A stretch of 7,562 nucleotides of DNA from Bacteroidales bacterium (GCA_022615595.1 JAKEGI010000103.1:1-7562); one strand, 5' to 3'. Positions 1 to 7,403 are shown, numbered from the stretch's first letter. The notes: generated by a model from the letters alone, not told the origin. Program-made: numbers and translations.

Positions 1-1
1 A

Positions 2-1096
2 ACAATGAGCCATGAGATAAGGACGCCGTTGAATGAGGTTATCGGCATCACCAACCTGCTTTACCAGGGCAACCCGAGAGAAGACCAGATGGAGTATATC
101 AAGACTCTACGCTTCTCAGCCAACCATCTTCTGACCCTTGTAAATGACATACTCGACTTCAATAAGATGGAGGCGGGCAAGATTGTGTTTGAAAAGACAG
201 AGTTTGATCTTCTCAGCCTCATTGAAGATATAAGCCGTTCATACAGCCATCGTGCCGTGGATAAGGGAATAGATTTCGCCATTGAGAAATCGGACGACCT
301 TCCTTCCATGCTGATTGGTGATCCGATTAGACTTAACCAGATAATCTCCAATCTGGTTTCAAATGCTATTAAATTCACCTCTCAGGGTGGAGTAAAGTTT
401 AAAATCCTGCTCAAGGAAAAGAGAAACAACAGGGCCGTGCTTGAGTTTTCAGTTTCTGATACAGGCATTGGGATAGAGACAGAAATGCTTGAGGAGGTCT
501 TTGAAAGTTATACCCAGGCCACAGCTGATACAACAAGAAAATACGGCGGAACAGGTCTGGGATTGGCAATATGCAAACGTCTCGTTGATCTGCAGGGCGG
601 AAAAATCAGTGTAATAAGTGAACCCGGAAAGGGCTCGGAATTCATATTCTCAATCGAATATATCCTTCCACTGGCAGATACGCGGGCTGCTGATCATAGC
701 GCGGCAGATACCATGAAAGGCCTTACAGGAAAAAGAATCCTGGTGGCCGAGGATAACAAGATCAACTTCTTTGTTGCAAACAAGTTCCTGGAGAGCTGGG
801 GTGTTATTGTCACCCATGTCGAGAACGGAAGCCTGGCACTTGATGAGGTGAATAAAAATGAATATGACCTCATCATTATGGATCTGCATATGCCTGTGAT
901 GGATGGCATAGAGGCAACCCGGATCATACGAAACTCTGAGGATAAAAAGATAAGCCAGATACCTATTGTCGCACTGACGGCTGCAGTCATGTCAGAGTCT
1001 CATGATAAGATAGAAAATCTTGCCATCAATGATTATGTGCTTAAACCATTCAAGCCCAAGGATCTGTACGACAGGCTACTGAAACACGTCAGATAG
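2..1096 (+). CDS. Hybrid sensor histidine kinase/response regulator, 5' end cut off by window
   Basis: This is the C-terminal part of a two-component hybrid kinase, which autophosphorylates a histidine and passes the phosphate to an attached receiver. Counting from the Met at base 5, the H-box S-H-E-I-R-T-P-L-N holds the phospho-accepting His at residue 3. The HATPase domain follows, with the N-box around N116/N120, D-T-G-I-G-I at 152-157 and G-G-T-G-L-G-L at 181-187. A receiver domain covers about 243-363, with the acidic pair E249/D250, phospho-acceptor D293 in M-D-L-H-M-P, T325 and K347 in L-K-P-F. No Hpt or DNA-binding domain follows, so the phosphate probably goes to a separate partner. 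The Met at base 5 is not a real start: it is the usual Met inside the H-box, and the codon before it (ACA, Thr) is in frame, so the sensor domains lie left of the window. The gene is convergent with the TPR gene. The family assignment is certain; the stimulus is unknown. Confidence 0.95.
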   Translation, partial: TMSHEIRTPLNEVIGITNLLYQGNPREDQMEYIKTLRFSANHLLTLVNDILDFNKMEAGKIVFEKTEFDLLSLIEDISRSYSHRAVDKGIDFAIEKSDDLPSMLIGDPIRLNQIISNLVSNAIKFTSQGGVKFKILLKEKRNNRAVLEFSVSDTGIGIETEMLEEVFESYTQATADTTRKYGGTGLGLAICKRLVDLQGGKISVISEPGKGSEFIFSIEYILPLADTRAADHSAADTMKGLTGKRILVAEDNKINFFVANKFLESWGVIVTHVENGSLALDEVNKNEYDLIIMDLHMPVMDGIEATRIIRNSEDKKISQIPIVALTAAVMSESHDKIENLAINDYVLKPFKPKDLYDRLLKHVR

Positions 1097-1107
1097 CCCG
1101 TTGACAG

Positions 1108-2310
1108 CTACCTGATACAGTGTCTGCTCAGGTATTGTGTTGCATTCTTTTCTCCAAGAGACCTTGCCTTCCGCAGGTAGTAGCACGCATCATCTTCTCT
1201 CCCGCAGTTAATGAGGGCAACTCCCAGATTAAGATTGACGGTGGCACTGTTGGGATCCAGGTCAAGGCTCATCGTATAATCTTCCACCGCCATGGTCCAT
1301 GACCTTGCCGCCAGCCAGGCGTCTCCCCGCAGGCTGAAGGCCGTTGCCTTACCCGGGTGCCTGTCAATGTTGATGTTCAGATACGGAAGTGCTTCAAATA
1401 TCGCCCCCTCTTCTGCATAAGTCCTGCCAAGGAGGCCGAGCGCCTCAAAACTATCAGGTTCAATCTCGAGATACTTTTTAATATCATCCTTTGCAGGATT
1501 GCGGTCTCCGGCTTTCAGGAGCATCTCAGCCCTGCGGAGAAAGATTACGGCATCAGGATATTCAGATGAGATAAGTCTGCCGTAAAGAAGAGCCGAACTA
1601 TAATAATCACCCTCTCCGGCCCTCGCCTCAGCAAGGGCAAGAACATATTCCGGCGGTGCATCGAGGCTGGTTGTCAACGGTGACAACAGGGCTGAGGCCT
1701 CCCGGTACTGACCCCTGGCTGACAAAACACGCGCCTTACAGAAGTCTGTGACCGGCATGCCGGCATATGAAGATGACAGTTCATCGAGAGCCTCCCCGGC
1801 AAGATCAAGTCTTCCGCTCCTGAGATAAAGATCTATCTCCCATTTCTTTCTCTCGAACCCTTTATACCAGTCTTTCTTCCAGAGGCTCCTCCACTCCGCA
1901 GAAGACATTATTGAAGAAAAGGCGTCGTCAAGCATTATTTCAGGCTCACTCTTTTTGAATGGCGTCTTCAGATGGGCTTCCAGATAAGAAGTTGCCGCCA
2001 GAGCATCGCCACCTGCTGCTGCACATTTTGCCAGCCCGTACAGACCGGCACCCTGTTTCAGATTCTCTGCAGCCATAAAATCACTCTTCGCAAGAGCCAC
2101 ATTTTGCATCTTAAGCTGAATGTCTCCCCTTAAAAGCAACAGATCAGCATCAGGCGCAGCGCTGATTACTGATGAAAGAGTAGCCAGCGCTTCCTTGCCC
2201 TCTCCCCTTTCTGACAATGCCCTGGCCCTGAGCAGCGACTCATACCTCACCTGCCCTGCAACAAGCTGGGATGAGATAATTAAGATCAGCAGAACAACTC
2301 TCTTCTTCAT
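1108..2310 (-). CDS. Exported tetratricopeptide-repeat protein
   Basis: This 400-residue protein begins with a signal peptide: M-K-K-R, a hydrophobic run at about 5-18, and likely cleavage near V-A-G/Q (19/20). The rest is mostly helical TPR-like repeats, which are protein-interaction scaffolds. The clearest are at about 24-87 and 287-386, where the pattern G-x-x-x-x-A-x-x-x-(Y/L) and the ends L-E-I-E-P-D and L-D-L-D-P-N-S-A are typical. The middle (about 115-165) is less repeat-like and rich in Trp and basic residues (W140, W144, W148, W157). No catalytic motif is seen. It is the last gene of the minus-strand operon, starting 6 bp after the stop of the T9SS-type surface protein, so the two are probably translated together. 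A periplasmic or outer-membrane-associated helper role for that protein is inference from position only. The ATG is supported by the signal peptide directly after it and by the purine-rich GAAGGG stretch upstream. Confidence 0.88.
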   Translation of the reverse strand: MKKRVVLLILIISSQLVAGQVRYESLLRARALSERGEGKEALATLSSVISAAPDADLLLLRGDIQLKMQNVALAKSDFMAAENLKQGAGLYGLAKCAAAGGDALAATSYLEAHLKTPFKKSEPEIMLDDAFSSIMSSAEWRSLWKKDWYKGFERKKWEIDLYLRSGRLDLAGEALDELSSSYAGMPVTDFCKARVLSARGQYREASALLSPLTTSLDAPPEYVLALAEARAGEGDYYSSALLYGRLISSEYPDAVIFLRRAEMLLKAGDRNPAKDDIKKYLEIEPDSFEALGLLGRTYAEEGAIFEALPYLNINIDRHPGKATAFSLRGDAWLAARSWTMAVEDYTMSLDLDPNSATVNLNLGVALINCGREDDACYYLRKARSLGEKNATQYLSRHCIR

Positions 2311-2316
2311 TCTGTT

Positions 2317-4929
2317 CTATTTTTTCCCTTCAATTACGCCCGGACCGGCTCCCTTTTCAGTAATGACGTGAACAAAGCCGTTGAGATGGAATTGCACAGT
2401 CTCTGATATCCTTCGCTCAAATACTTCACAGTCATAATAATATACTCCCGAGGCTACTATCCTGCCTTTGTATGTTCCGTCCCAGTTGATTTTCGGCTCC
2501 TGCGTGCTGAAGATGAGCACCCCTCCCCTGTTGAAAAGCCTGAACTCAACCTTTTCAACCAGTGATGTGGTCTTGGCCACCAGGAAATCATTGACATCAT
2601 CACCATTAGGTGTAAATACATTGGGTATCTCATAGAAATTGCATGAATCAACACAGATCATTGCGGAGGTGTCGCTTTCAAGGCCATTGGCATCAAAAGC
2701 CAATATTGCATAGCAGCCGGCAACATAATCAGGAAGATTATGAATATACTTCTTAACGGACCTGTCATTTATCGTAGTGAGCAGTTCGAGATTCTCCTCT
2801 GGGGTCTGCTTATAAAACAATTTGTAGCCGGCAACGTCTGCATAACATACAGGATCTGTAATTTCCCACCGGACTGTATTGTACAGGCTGTCACACTGTG
2901 ATGATACAGTCAGCTCAGGAATACATGGTGGCTCATTATCAACGGCCGTGACGCAGGTACGCTGAGAATAATTAATAAGATCTTTGGGAGCATCGACCCT
3001 CTGGTATGCTCCCGTCGAGACTACATAATAGCAGTACTCTGTCCCGTTTACAAGGTTTTCATCGATAAACGTGAGCTGATTGGTGCTCCCGATGAGCTGC
3101 CATGCCGTTCCGTCAAACCGGTAATAATCGTAATTGGTATTGATCCATGGAACATTACGGCTCAGAGTGAACCTGACCTTCCGGTCTCCCGGGGCTGCCG
3201 TAAGATACAGGGAAGAGGCTACTCCCGGGTCACCGATCAGAAACCTGTTTCCGGTCTCATTATTATAAAGCTCCAATTTATATATATATCCTCTGTCAAC
3301 AGTATTTATCAGGGTATCAATTATTACTGTATCATTGAGATCAGCTGTCGGCAGCGTCTTTATCAGCTGATAGTCAGAACCTGCAACCCCGGAAGCACGG
3401 TAAATAAGATACTCGTAGGGCCCGTTTGCAGGGATTGTGTCAAGTTGACGCGGTTTCTGCCAGGCAAGCTTCAATGAGCCGGTGGTAGTGTCTGTATTTC
3501 TAATCGAGACATTTGTAATCAGCGGTACGCCTGTTATGAGAGATGTCACAATTTCGTTTGAGACCTTGCTCTCTGTGCCATTCGGATATACAGCTACAAT
3601 CCTGTAGGCATATTCGGTACCTGCTTCAAGACCCTCTCCACCGTTTGTATCAGTAAACGTCGTGGCTCCGGCTCCGGCAATATATCCTGCCCTGACAAAT
3701 CCAGCCGAAGAAGGTATACCATCGAAACAGGTATCAGCCGCAATCGTTGAAGCACCCTCCCTCCTGTAAATATTGAATCCGGCTATCTCCTGCGTTCCGT
3801 AGTTATTCCAATTCAAAACGACGAATTTACCAAGCGGAGAGGCTTGCGTCAGCACAGGCGACGGACCCAGCACCTTTATGGTCATGTTGTCGATGTCGAC
3901 AAGCTGAAGCTCATGGTTGTTATCTTCTGCCTTTATGATGATATTGTATGGCTGATGCCTTACGCTGTTGTGACACGGCACCCACTGCAGCCGTCCCGTG
4001 GTAATCCCGGGGCCTGAACTCAGGGTAGTGAAGGAGGCAGGACACTCCTCAGCAGTGAATATTCCGGAGGTGGCAAAAAGGTTGATTGAATCTCCGTCGA
4101 CATCGGTAGATACAATATCAACTGAGACTGCCTCCCCTACTTCAACACAGAGGTTGGGCAAGGGCGATGTAACAGGGGGTTTGTTATCAGTCTCATATAC
4201 CTCAATCTGCATGTCCCTGACAACAATTCCTATCTTTATCCCGGCACGCCATTCCTGTATCTCTATGGCAACATTGTAGGCACCTACCCTTGTCGGCGCA
4301 TCCCAGACGAGATCGCCGGTGATTGAATCTACGTAGAATTTATTTGAAGCAGGCGGGAGCGAGTAATCAGTTATTGGCTTGCCATCTTCTTTCGTACAAA
4401 CGGTCAGCTTATATGACAGGCTGTCTCCGTCAGGGTCAAAGGCAGCAGGGTTATGAATGAAAATCTGGCCAAGGGCCGCCTTGTCATACGGCGGATTGAG
4501 CAATACGGGAGTGCTGTTGCGCCCGAGACTGTTATTGACAATAAGAATAGTGGAAATCGAAAAGACAACATTGACGGAGTTAGGAATATTCTGTATTCCC
4601 AGGTTGCGGTTGGGATCCTGTACCACAATCTTGTAAATACCCGGGCCCGGAAAGGTGTGCTGGCTTATGTAAACATTCTTTTTGTAATTGTTTGGCAGGA
4701 ATGTCTCAGAGATCCTTGAAACAGTTGTTATTGAATTGTCACCCCATTCAACATCGAGTGAAGGCCGGTCAGCCAGGCTCAGCGTATAGGTGAACGTGGT
4801 TACGGTCACCCTGAAGGTGAGCTCTGACAGCTGCTCATATGTTATCTCTCCTGCCCTGTTATGGGTGGCAAAGGCAGATGAGATGAACAATAAAAAAAAA
4901 CAGGCTATTGTGGTTATCTTCCTTACCAT
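2317..4929 (-). CDS. Large secreted surface protein with PKD/cadherin-like/FN3 domains and T9SS type B-like (gliding-motility-associated) C-terminal domain
   Basis: This 870-residue exported protein has a signal peptide (M-V-R-K, then a hydrophobic core, cleavage near A-F-A/T, about 21). The mature N-terminus T-H-N-R-A-G-E-I is typical of Bacteroidota surface proteins of this kind. A PKD-like region lies at about 50-105 (W-G-D-N at 62-65, H-T-F-P-G-P-G-I-Y at 91-99). Two cadherin/Ig-like modules follow at about 140-245 and 250-355, with the acidic motifs D-P-D-G-D-S-L-S-Y (165-173) and D-V-D-G-D-S-I (276-282), possibly calcium-binding. Three or four FN3-like domains cover about 357-762. The C-terminus (about 766-857) matches the CHU_C/gliding-motility-associated domain: N-V-F-T-P-N-G-D-D-V-N-D at 770-781, then W-D-G at 816-818 and G-V-Y-Y-Y at 828-832. 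In the known family this domain directs export by the type IX system and surface attachment or release. No enzyme domain is visible, so adhesion or a structural role is the best guess. It is flanked at 12 and 6 bp by the DUF6702-like and TPR genes. Confidence 0.92.
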   Translation of the reverse strand: MVRKITTIACFFLLFISSAFATHNRAGEITYEQLSELTFRVTVTTFTYTLSLADRPSLDVEWGDNSITTVSRISETFLPNNYKKNVYISQHTFPGPGIYKIVVQDPNRNLGIQNIPNSVNVVFSISTILIVNNSLGRNSTPVLLNPPYDKAALGQIFIHNPAAFDPDGDSLSYKLTVCTKEDGKPITDYSLPPASNKFYVDSITGDLVWDAPTRVGAYNVAIEIQEWRAGIKIGIVVRDMQIEVYETDNKPPVTSPLPNLCVEVGEAVSVDIVSTDVDGDSINLFATSGIFTAEECPASFTTLSSGPGITTGRLQWVPCHNSVRHQPYNIIIKAEDNNHELQLVDIDNMTIKVLGPSPVLTQASPLGKFVVLNWNNYGTQEIAGFNIYRREGASTIAADTCFDGIPSSAGFVRAGYIAGAGATTFTDTNGGEGLEAGTEYAYRIVAVYPNGTESKVSNEIVTSLITGVPLITNVSIRNTDTTTGSLKLAWQKPRQLDTIPANGPYEYLIYRASGVAGSDYQLIKTLPTADLNDTVIIDTLINTVDRGYIYKLELYNNETGNRFLIGDPGVASSLYLTAAPGDRKVRFTLSRNVPWINTNYDYYRFDGTAWQLIGSTNQLTFIDENLVNGTEYCYYVVSTGAYQRVDAPKDLINYSQRTCVTAVDNEPPCIPELTVSSQCDSLYNTVRWEITDPVCYADVAGYKLFYKQTPEENLELLTTINDRSVKKYIHNLPDYVAGCYAILAFDANGLESDTSAMICVDSCNFYEIPNVFTPNGDDVNDFLVAKTTSLVEKVEFRLFNRGGVLIFSTQEPKINWDGTYKGRIVASGVYYYDCEVFERRISETVQFHLNGFVHVITEKGAGPGVIEGKK

Positions 4930-4941
4930 TTCAAATACTTT

Positions 4942-5403
4942 TCATTTGACAAAATAGCTCTTTAATGTATCTGAGACTGTAAACCTGTATCCGTCCTCAA
5001 CGGAGCCGTACCTGAAGAGCAGCATGTTAGCCTGGTCATAATAGAGCCGTGTCATAATACGGTTAACAACAGTTACATCCCGTACTGACTTTCCTCCATT
5101 TGCCTCCAGGCTGAACCTGTGCTCCAGTCCGTCACTTTCCGAATTCAATAATTTCATCTCCAGCCTCTTCCCGTTCTCCAAAATCAACAGCCTGTCACAC
5201 AGATATTTACAATACCTCTCATTCCCCTCTCCGGTGATTGCTTCTCCTTCCGAACTGCCAAGGCAAATATCAGCCTCAAGGTCATCAGAATATACTTTAA
5301 CAAATATTGAATAAATCCTGTTCGCATTGTCATATTCAATACCTGTCAGTGAGACATGCACCGGATGCAGGAAAGTCATTATGGCGAGGAACAATAATTT
5401 CAT
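4942..5403 (-). CDS. Small exported DUF6702-like protein
   Basis: A 153-residue protein with a short hydrophobic N-terminus (M-K-L-L-F-L-A-I-M) followed by H-P-V-H-V-S-L-T-G-I-E-Y, then a beta-rich body with V-K-V-Y-S-D-D-L-E and a late V-V-N-R-I-M...Y-Y-D-Q-A-N-M block. This order (signal, H-P at the mature start, K-x-(F/Y)-(S/T)-D-D-(L/F)-E, then N...D-Q-x-N) resembles DUF6702, a Bacteroidota family of unknown function; the match is from memory of the pattern. The frame stays open upstream to a GTG at 5448 that would overlap the end of pyk and add 15 residues. The ATG at 5403 is preferred because it puts the hydrophobic stretch at the N-terminus, removes the overlap and leaves a 28-bp gap. 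No strong ribosome binding site precedes it. It is the third gene of the operon and the first of three exported proteins. No function is assigned. Confidence 0.82.
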   Translation of the reverse strand: MKLLFLAIMTFLHPVHVSLTGIEYDNANRIYSIFVKVYSDDLEADICLGSSEGEAITGEGNERYCKYLCDRLLILENGKRLEMKLLNSESDGLEHRFSLEANGGKSVRDVTVVNRIMTRLYYDQANMLLFRYGSVEDGYRFTVSDTLKSYFVK

Positions 5404-5431
5404 ACCGGCAATAGTACAGATACAGCAAAAA

Positions 5432-6889
5432 TCAAGCCATGAGGTCACTTTTTCCTATCATAACCCTCTCCTTAAGATATTCCACCGTTCCCACCTCGAT
5501 GAAAGAGAAACCGGAGCCTCTTGAGAAGTTCCCAGCAAGAAGTACGAGTATATCATTGTCTTTCAGCACATGTCTTTTAAGGAGATCCTTAAGTGAAGTC
5601 CGGATGAATTCATCAACTGATTCTTTCTTCTCAATAAATACCGGTATCACTCCGTAAGACAATGCCAGCTCCCTCATAGTACGGTATGTATAACACTGTG
5701 CCACCACAGGGTTCACACCGCGGTATGCAGCCATATTCCTGATTGCTGTCCCCTTTACTGTGTCAGCAAGGATAGCCCTGGCGTTGACTCTTATTGAGGT
5801 TTTTACGGCAACCTTTGCCAGGTATGCTGATACCTCGCCGCTGAGTGAGCCTGCCGGCATCTCAAGGTATTTTTCCTTCTCCATCTCGACCTCACCTGCA
5901 ATTCTGGCCATTGTCTTCACTGACTCAACGGGGAATTTGCCTGATGCCGTTTCGCCGCTGAGCATAAGTGCATCAGTCTGACTGTAAACTGCATTGGCCA
6001 CGTCACTCACCTCGGCTCTTGTCGGCCTCGGGTTGGTTATCATTGAATGAAGCATCTGTGTGGCTACAATTACAGGTTTACGCCGCTCAATACATTTTGA
6101 AATGATCATACGCTGGATGCCGGGGATCCTCTCAAAAGGCACCTCAATGGCCAGATCACCTCTGGCAACCATTATTCCGTATGAATGGTCCATAATCTCC
6201 TCAAGGTTATCAACACCCTGCTGATTCTCAATCTTAGCTATGATCTTTATCTGGCTTTCGAGGCCGTCAAGGACCTTCTGAACAGCCATGATATCTTGCT
6301 TTGATCTTACGAATGAATGCGCAATGAATTCAATGTCAAGCTTCACAGCCAGGTCAATGAATATCAGATCACGCTGACTTACCGAAGGAAGGTTTATCCT
6401 TACCTGCGGAATATTTACGGTCTTTCTTGATCCAAGGGTGCCGTCATTCTCAATTGAACCCTCCAGTATATCGCCTTTTCTTCCTGTGATCTTTATTTCG
6501 AGCTCACCGTCATCAATCAGTATAACTGCCCCTGAAGGTACCTGCCCTGCAATATCACCATAATTAACATTTATGACAGAGGCTGTCGTTTTTTCGTCGC
6601 TGTTGCCGGCAATTATGATCTTCTGGCCCTTAAGGAATTTTATTGGTTCGTCACATATTGTGGTTCTTATCTCAGGTCCCTTGGTATCAAGCAGAACAGC
6701 AATCTTATCCGAAACACTTCTGGTATTGTTTACTATTTTTATCACCCCTTCCGGTGAGAGGTGGGCAGAGTTTATCCTTACGACATCCATCCCTGCTTCA
6801 TGCAGTGTCCTGAGAAAATCCGGCTCGCAGTTCTTGTCAGAAATGGTTGCTACGATCTTTGTCCGCTTTTTGATGAAACCTTGTGCCAT
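5432..6889 (-). CDS. pyk: Pyruvate kinase
   Basis: Catalyses phosphoenolpyruvate + ADP to pyruvate + ATP, the last step of glycolysis, in the cytoplasm. The 485-residue length is normal for a bacterial enzyme without the extra PEP-utiliser domain. Key positions: R38 and N40 in R-I-N-S-A-H, D68/T69 in L-L-D-T-K-G-P-E-I-R-T, catalytic K219 and metal ligand E221 in K-I-E-N-Q-Q-G, D245 in A-R-G-D-L, T277 in A-T-Q-M-L, and P-T-R-A-E-V-S-D-V-A-N-A at 289-300. The B (lid) domain is about 77-160, and the regulatory C domain about 350-485. E73 (rabbit-muscle Glu117) is the residue linked to potassium-dependent enzymes. The Ser that normally ligates K+ in N-F-S-H is Ala here (A42), a variant I believe is common in this phylum. 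It starts 8 bp after aroQ and has an AAGG just before the ATG, so it is probably co-transcribed with aroQ. Allosteric effectors cannot be read from the sequence. Confidence 0.97.
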   Translation of the reverse strand: MAQGFIKKRTKIVATISDKNCEPDFLRTLHEAGMDVVRINSAHLSPEGVIKIVNNTRSVSDKIAVLLDTKGPEIRTTICDEPIKFLKGQKIIIAGNSDEKTTASVINVNYGDIAGQVPSGAVILIDDGELEIKITGRKGDILEGSIENDGTLGSRKTVNIPQVRINLPSVSQRDLIFIDLAVKLDIEFIAHSFVRSKQDIMAVQKVLDGLESQIKIIAKIENQQGVDNLEEIMDHSYGIMVARGDLAIEVPFERIPGIQRMIISKCIERRKPVIVATQMLHSMITNPRPTRAEVSDVANAVYSQTDALMLSGETASGKFPVESVKTMARIAGEVEMEKEKYLEMPAGSLSGEVSAYLAKVAVKTSIRVNARAILADTVKGTAIRNMAAYRGVNPVVAQCYTYRTMRELALSYGVIPVFIEKKESVDEFIRTSLKDLLKRHVLKDNDILVLLAGNFSRGSGFSFIEVGTVEYLKERVMIGKSDLMA

Positions 6890-6897
6890 GCCTTGTT

Positions 6898-7326
6898 TTA
6901 TTTAACTGATAATTTGATAATTGCCTCCACAGCAAGCCTGTACCCATCGAGCCCCAGTCCCATGATTGTTCCCCGGCAATATCGCCCTGTTATGCTTGTA
7001 TGCCGGAATTCCTCCCTTGAAAGCAGGTTTGAGATGTGAACCTCAATTACTGGAACACTGACAGCTGCAATGGCATCTGCTATTGCTACCGAGGTATGGG
7101 TATATCCTCCCGGGTTGATTATGATTCCTTCGCTTTTTTTCCCGGCTTCCTGGATCATGCTGACAATTTCCCCTTCAATGTTTGACTGCGAATAAACGAA
7201 TGAGGTGCCCGGAAAAAGAGATTCCAGTTCCCTGATGTATTCACTGAATCCTGTGCTGCCGTAAATCTCCGGCTGTCTTATGCCGAGGAGGTTCAGGTTC
7301 GGCCCGTTTATTATCTCAATTCTCAT
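6898..7326 (-). CDS. aroQ: Type II 3-dehydroquinate dehydratase
   Basis: Converts 3-dehydroquinate to 3-dehydroshikimate, the third step of the shikimate pathway to aromatic amino acids; family members are cytoplasmic dodecamers. The 142-residue length fits the family. Motifs from the ATG at 7326: G-P-N-L-N-L-L-G at 8-15, the flexible-loop Arg R17 and catalytic Tyr Y22 in I-R-Q-P-E-I-Y-G, Q-S-N-I-E-G-E at 47-53, N-P-G-G-Y-T-H-T-S at 71-79 with catalytic His H77, E-V-H-I-S-N at 95-100, and R108. All residues expected for catalysis are present; the usual N-P-G-A is N-P-G-G, a mild change. The frame continues upstream to a GTG at 7377 that would add 17 polar residues before the normal family N-terminus, and that GTG lies inside a palindrome, so the ATG at 7326 is preferred. 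It is the first visible gene of the minus-strand operon, with the stop 8 bp before pyk. Pairing with pyk is, to my knowledge, common in Bacteroidota. Confidence 0.96.
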   Translation of the reverse strand: MRIEIINGPNLNLLGIRQPEIYGSTGFSEYIRELESLFPGTSFVYSQSNIEGEIVSMIQEAGKKSEGIIINPGGYTHTSVAIADAIAAVSVPVIEVHISNLLSREEFRHTSITGRYCRGTIMGLGLDGYRLAVEAIIKLSVK

Positions 7327-7363
7327 TTTTACACTCTTTTGTCTTTCGCCTTGCTGCTCTTTA

Positions 7364-7379
7364 GGGTGACATACCACCC
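7364..7379. repeat. Short inverted repeat (5-bp stem) upstream of aroQ
   Basis: GGGTG at 7364-7368 pairs with CACCC at 7375-7379 around a 6-base loop. It is the weakest of three neighbouring palindromes, 38 bp upstream of the aroQ ATG on the minus strand. Being short it could be chance, but its place directly next to two stronger hairpins makes it worth recording. Confidence 0.5.
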
Positions 7380-7380
7380 C

Positions 7381-7402
7381 CCGTCCCGATGAATCGGGAC
7401 GG
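7381..7402. repeat. Perfect 10-bp palindrome, CCGTCCCGAT and ATCGGGACGG
   Basis: The arms at 7381-7390 and 7393-7402 are perfect reverse complements with only GA between them, so the DNA could form a cruciform and the RNA a hairpin of about 8-9 bp with a small loop. It lies in the upstream region of aroQ. No T-run follows on either strand, so it does not look like an intrinsic terminator. Palindromes with a TCCCGAT...ATCGGGA core are, in my recollection, dispersed in Bacteroidota intergenic regions; this could not be checked here. Confidence 0.9.
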
Positions 7403-7403
7403 A

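Noticed and set aside
5..7. ATG at base 5 as the true start of the histidine kinase
   Set aside because: It is the Met that normally precedes S-H-E-I-R-T-P-L-N inside the H-box, and the upstream codon is in frame and open, so the gene continues left of the window.
61..378. Minus-strand open frames inside the kinase gene (also 650-889 and 694-990)
   Set aside because: They are antisense to the conserved HisKA, HATPase and receiver motifs.
1110..1133. Imperfect hairpin ACCTGA...TCAGGT as a terminator for the kinase gene
   Set aside because: The stem is short and interrupted, it lies in the coding end of the TPR gene, and no T-run follows (next bases ATTGTGTTG).
3998..4279. Plus-strand open frame of 93 codons inside the surface-protein gene
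   Set aside because: It is fully antisense to a well-supported domain-bearing gene, with no recognisable motif or start signal.
5760..5981. Plus-strand open frames inside pyk (also 5439-5657 and 6573-6905)
   Set aside because: They are antisense shadows of pyruvate kinase with Ser-rich translations and no family features.
6761..7039. Plus-strand open frame across the pyk/aroQ junction
   Set aside because: It is antisense to two conserved enzymes and shows no protein motif.
7327..7377. 17-residue N-terminal extension of aroQ from a GTG at 7377
   Set aside because: Type II dehydroquinases start a few residues before G-P-N-L-N-L-L-G; the extension is polar, and the GTG lies in a palindrome.
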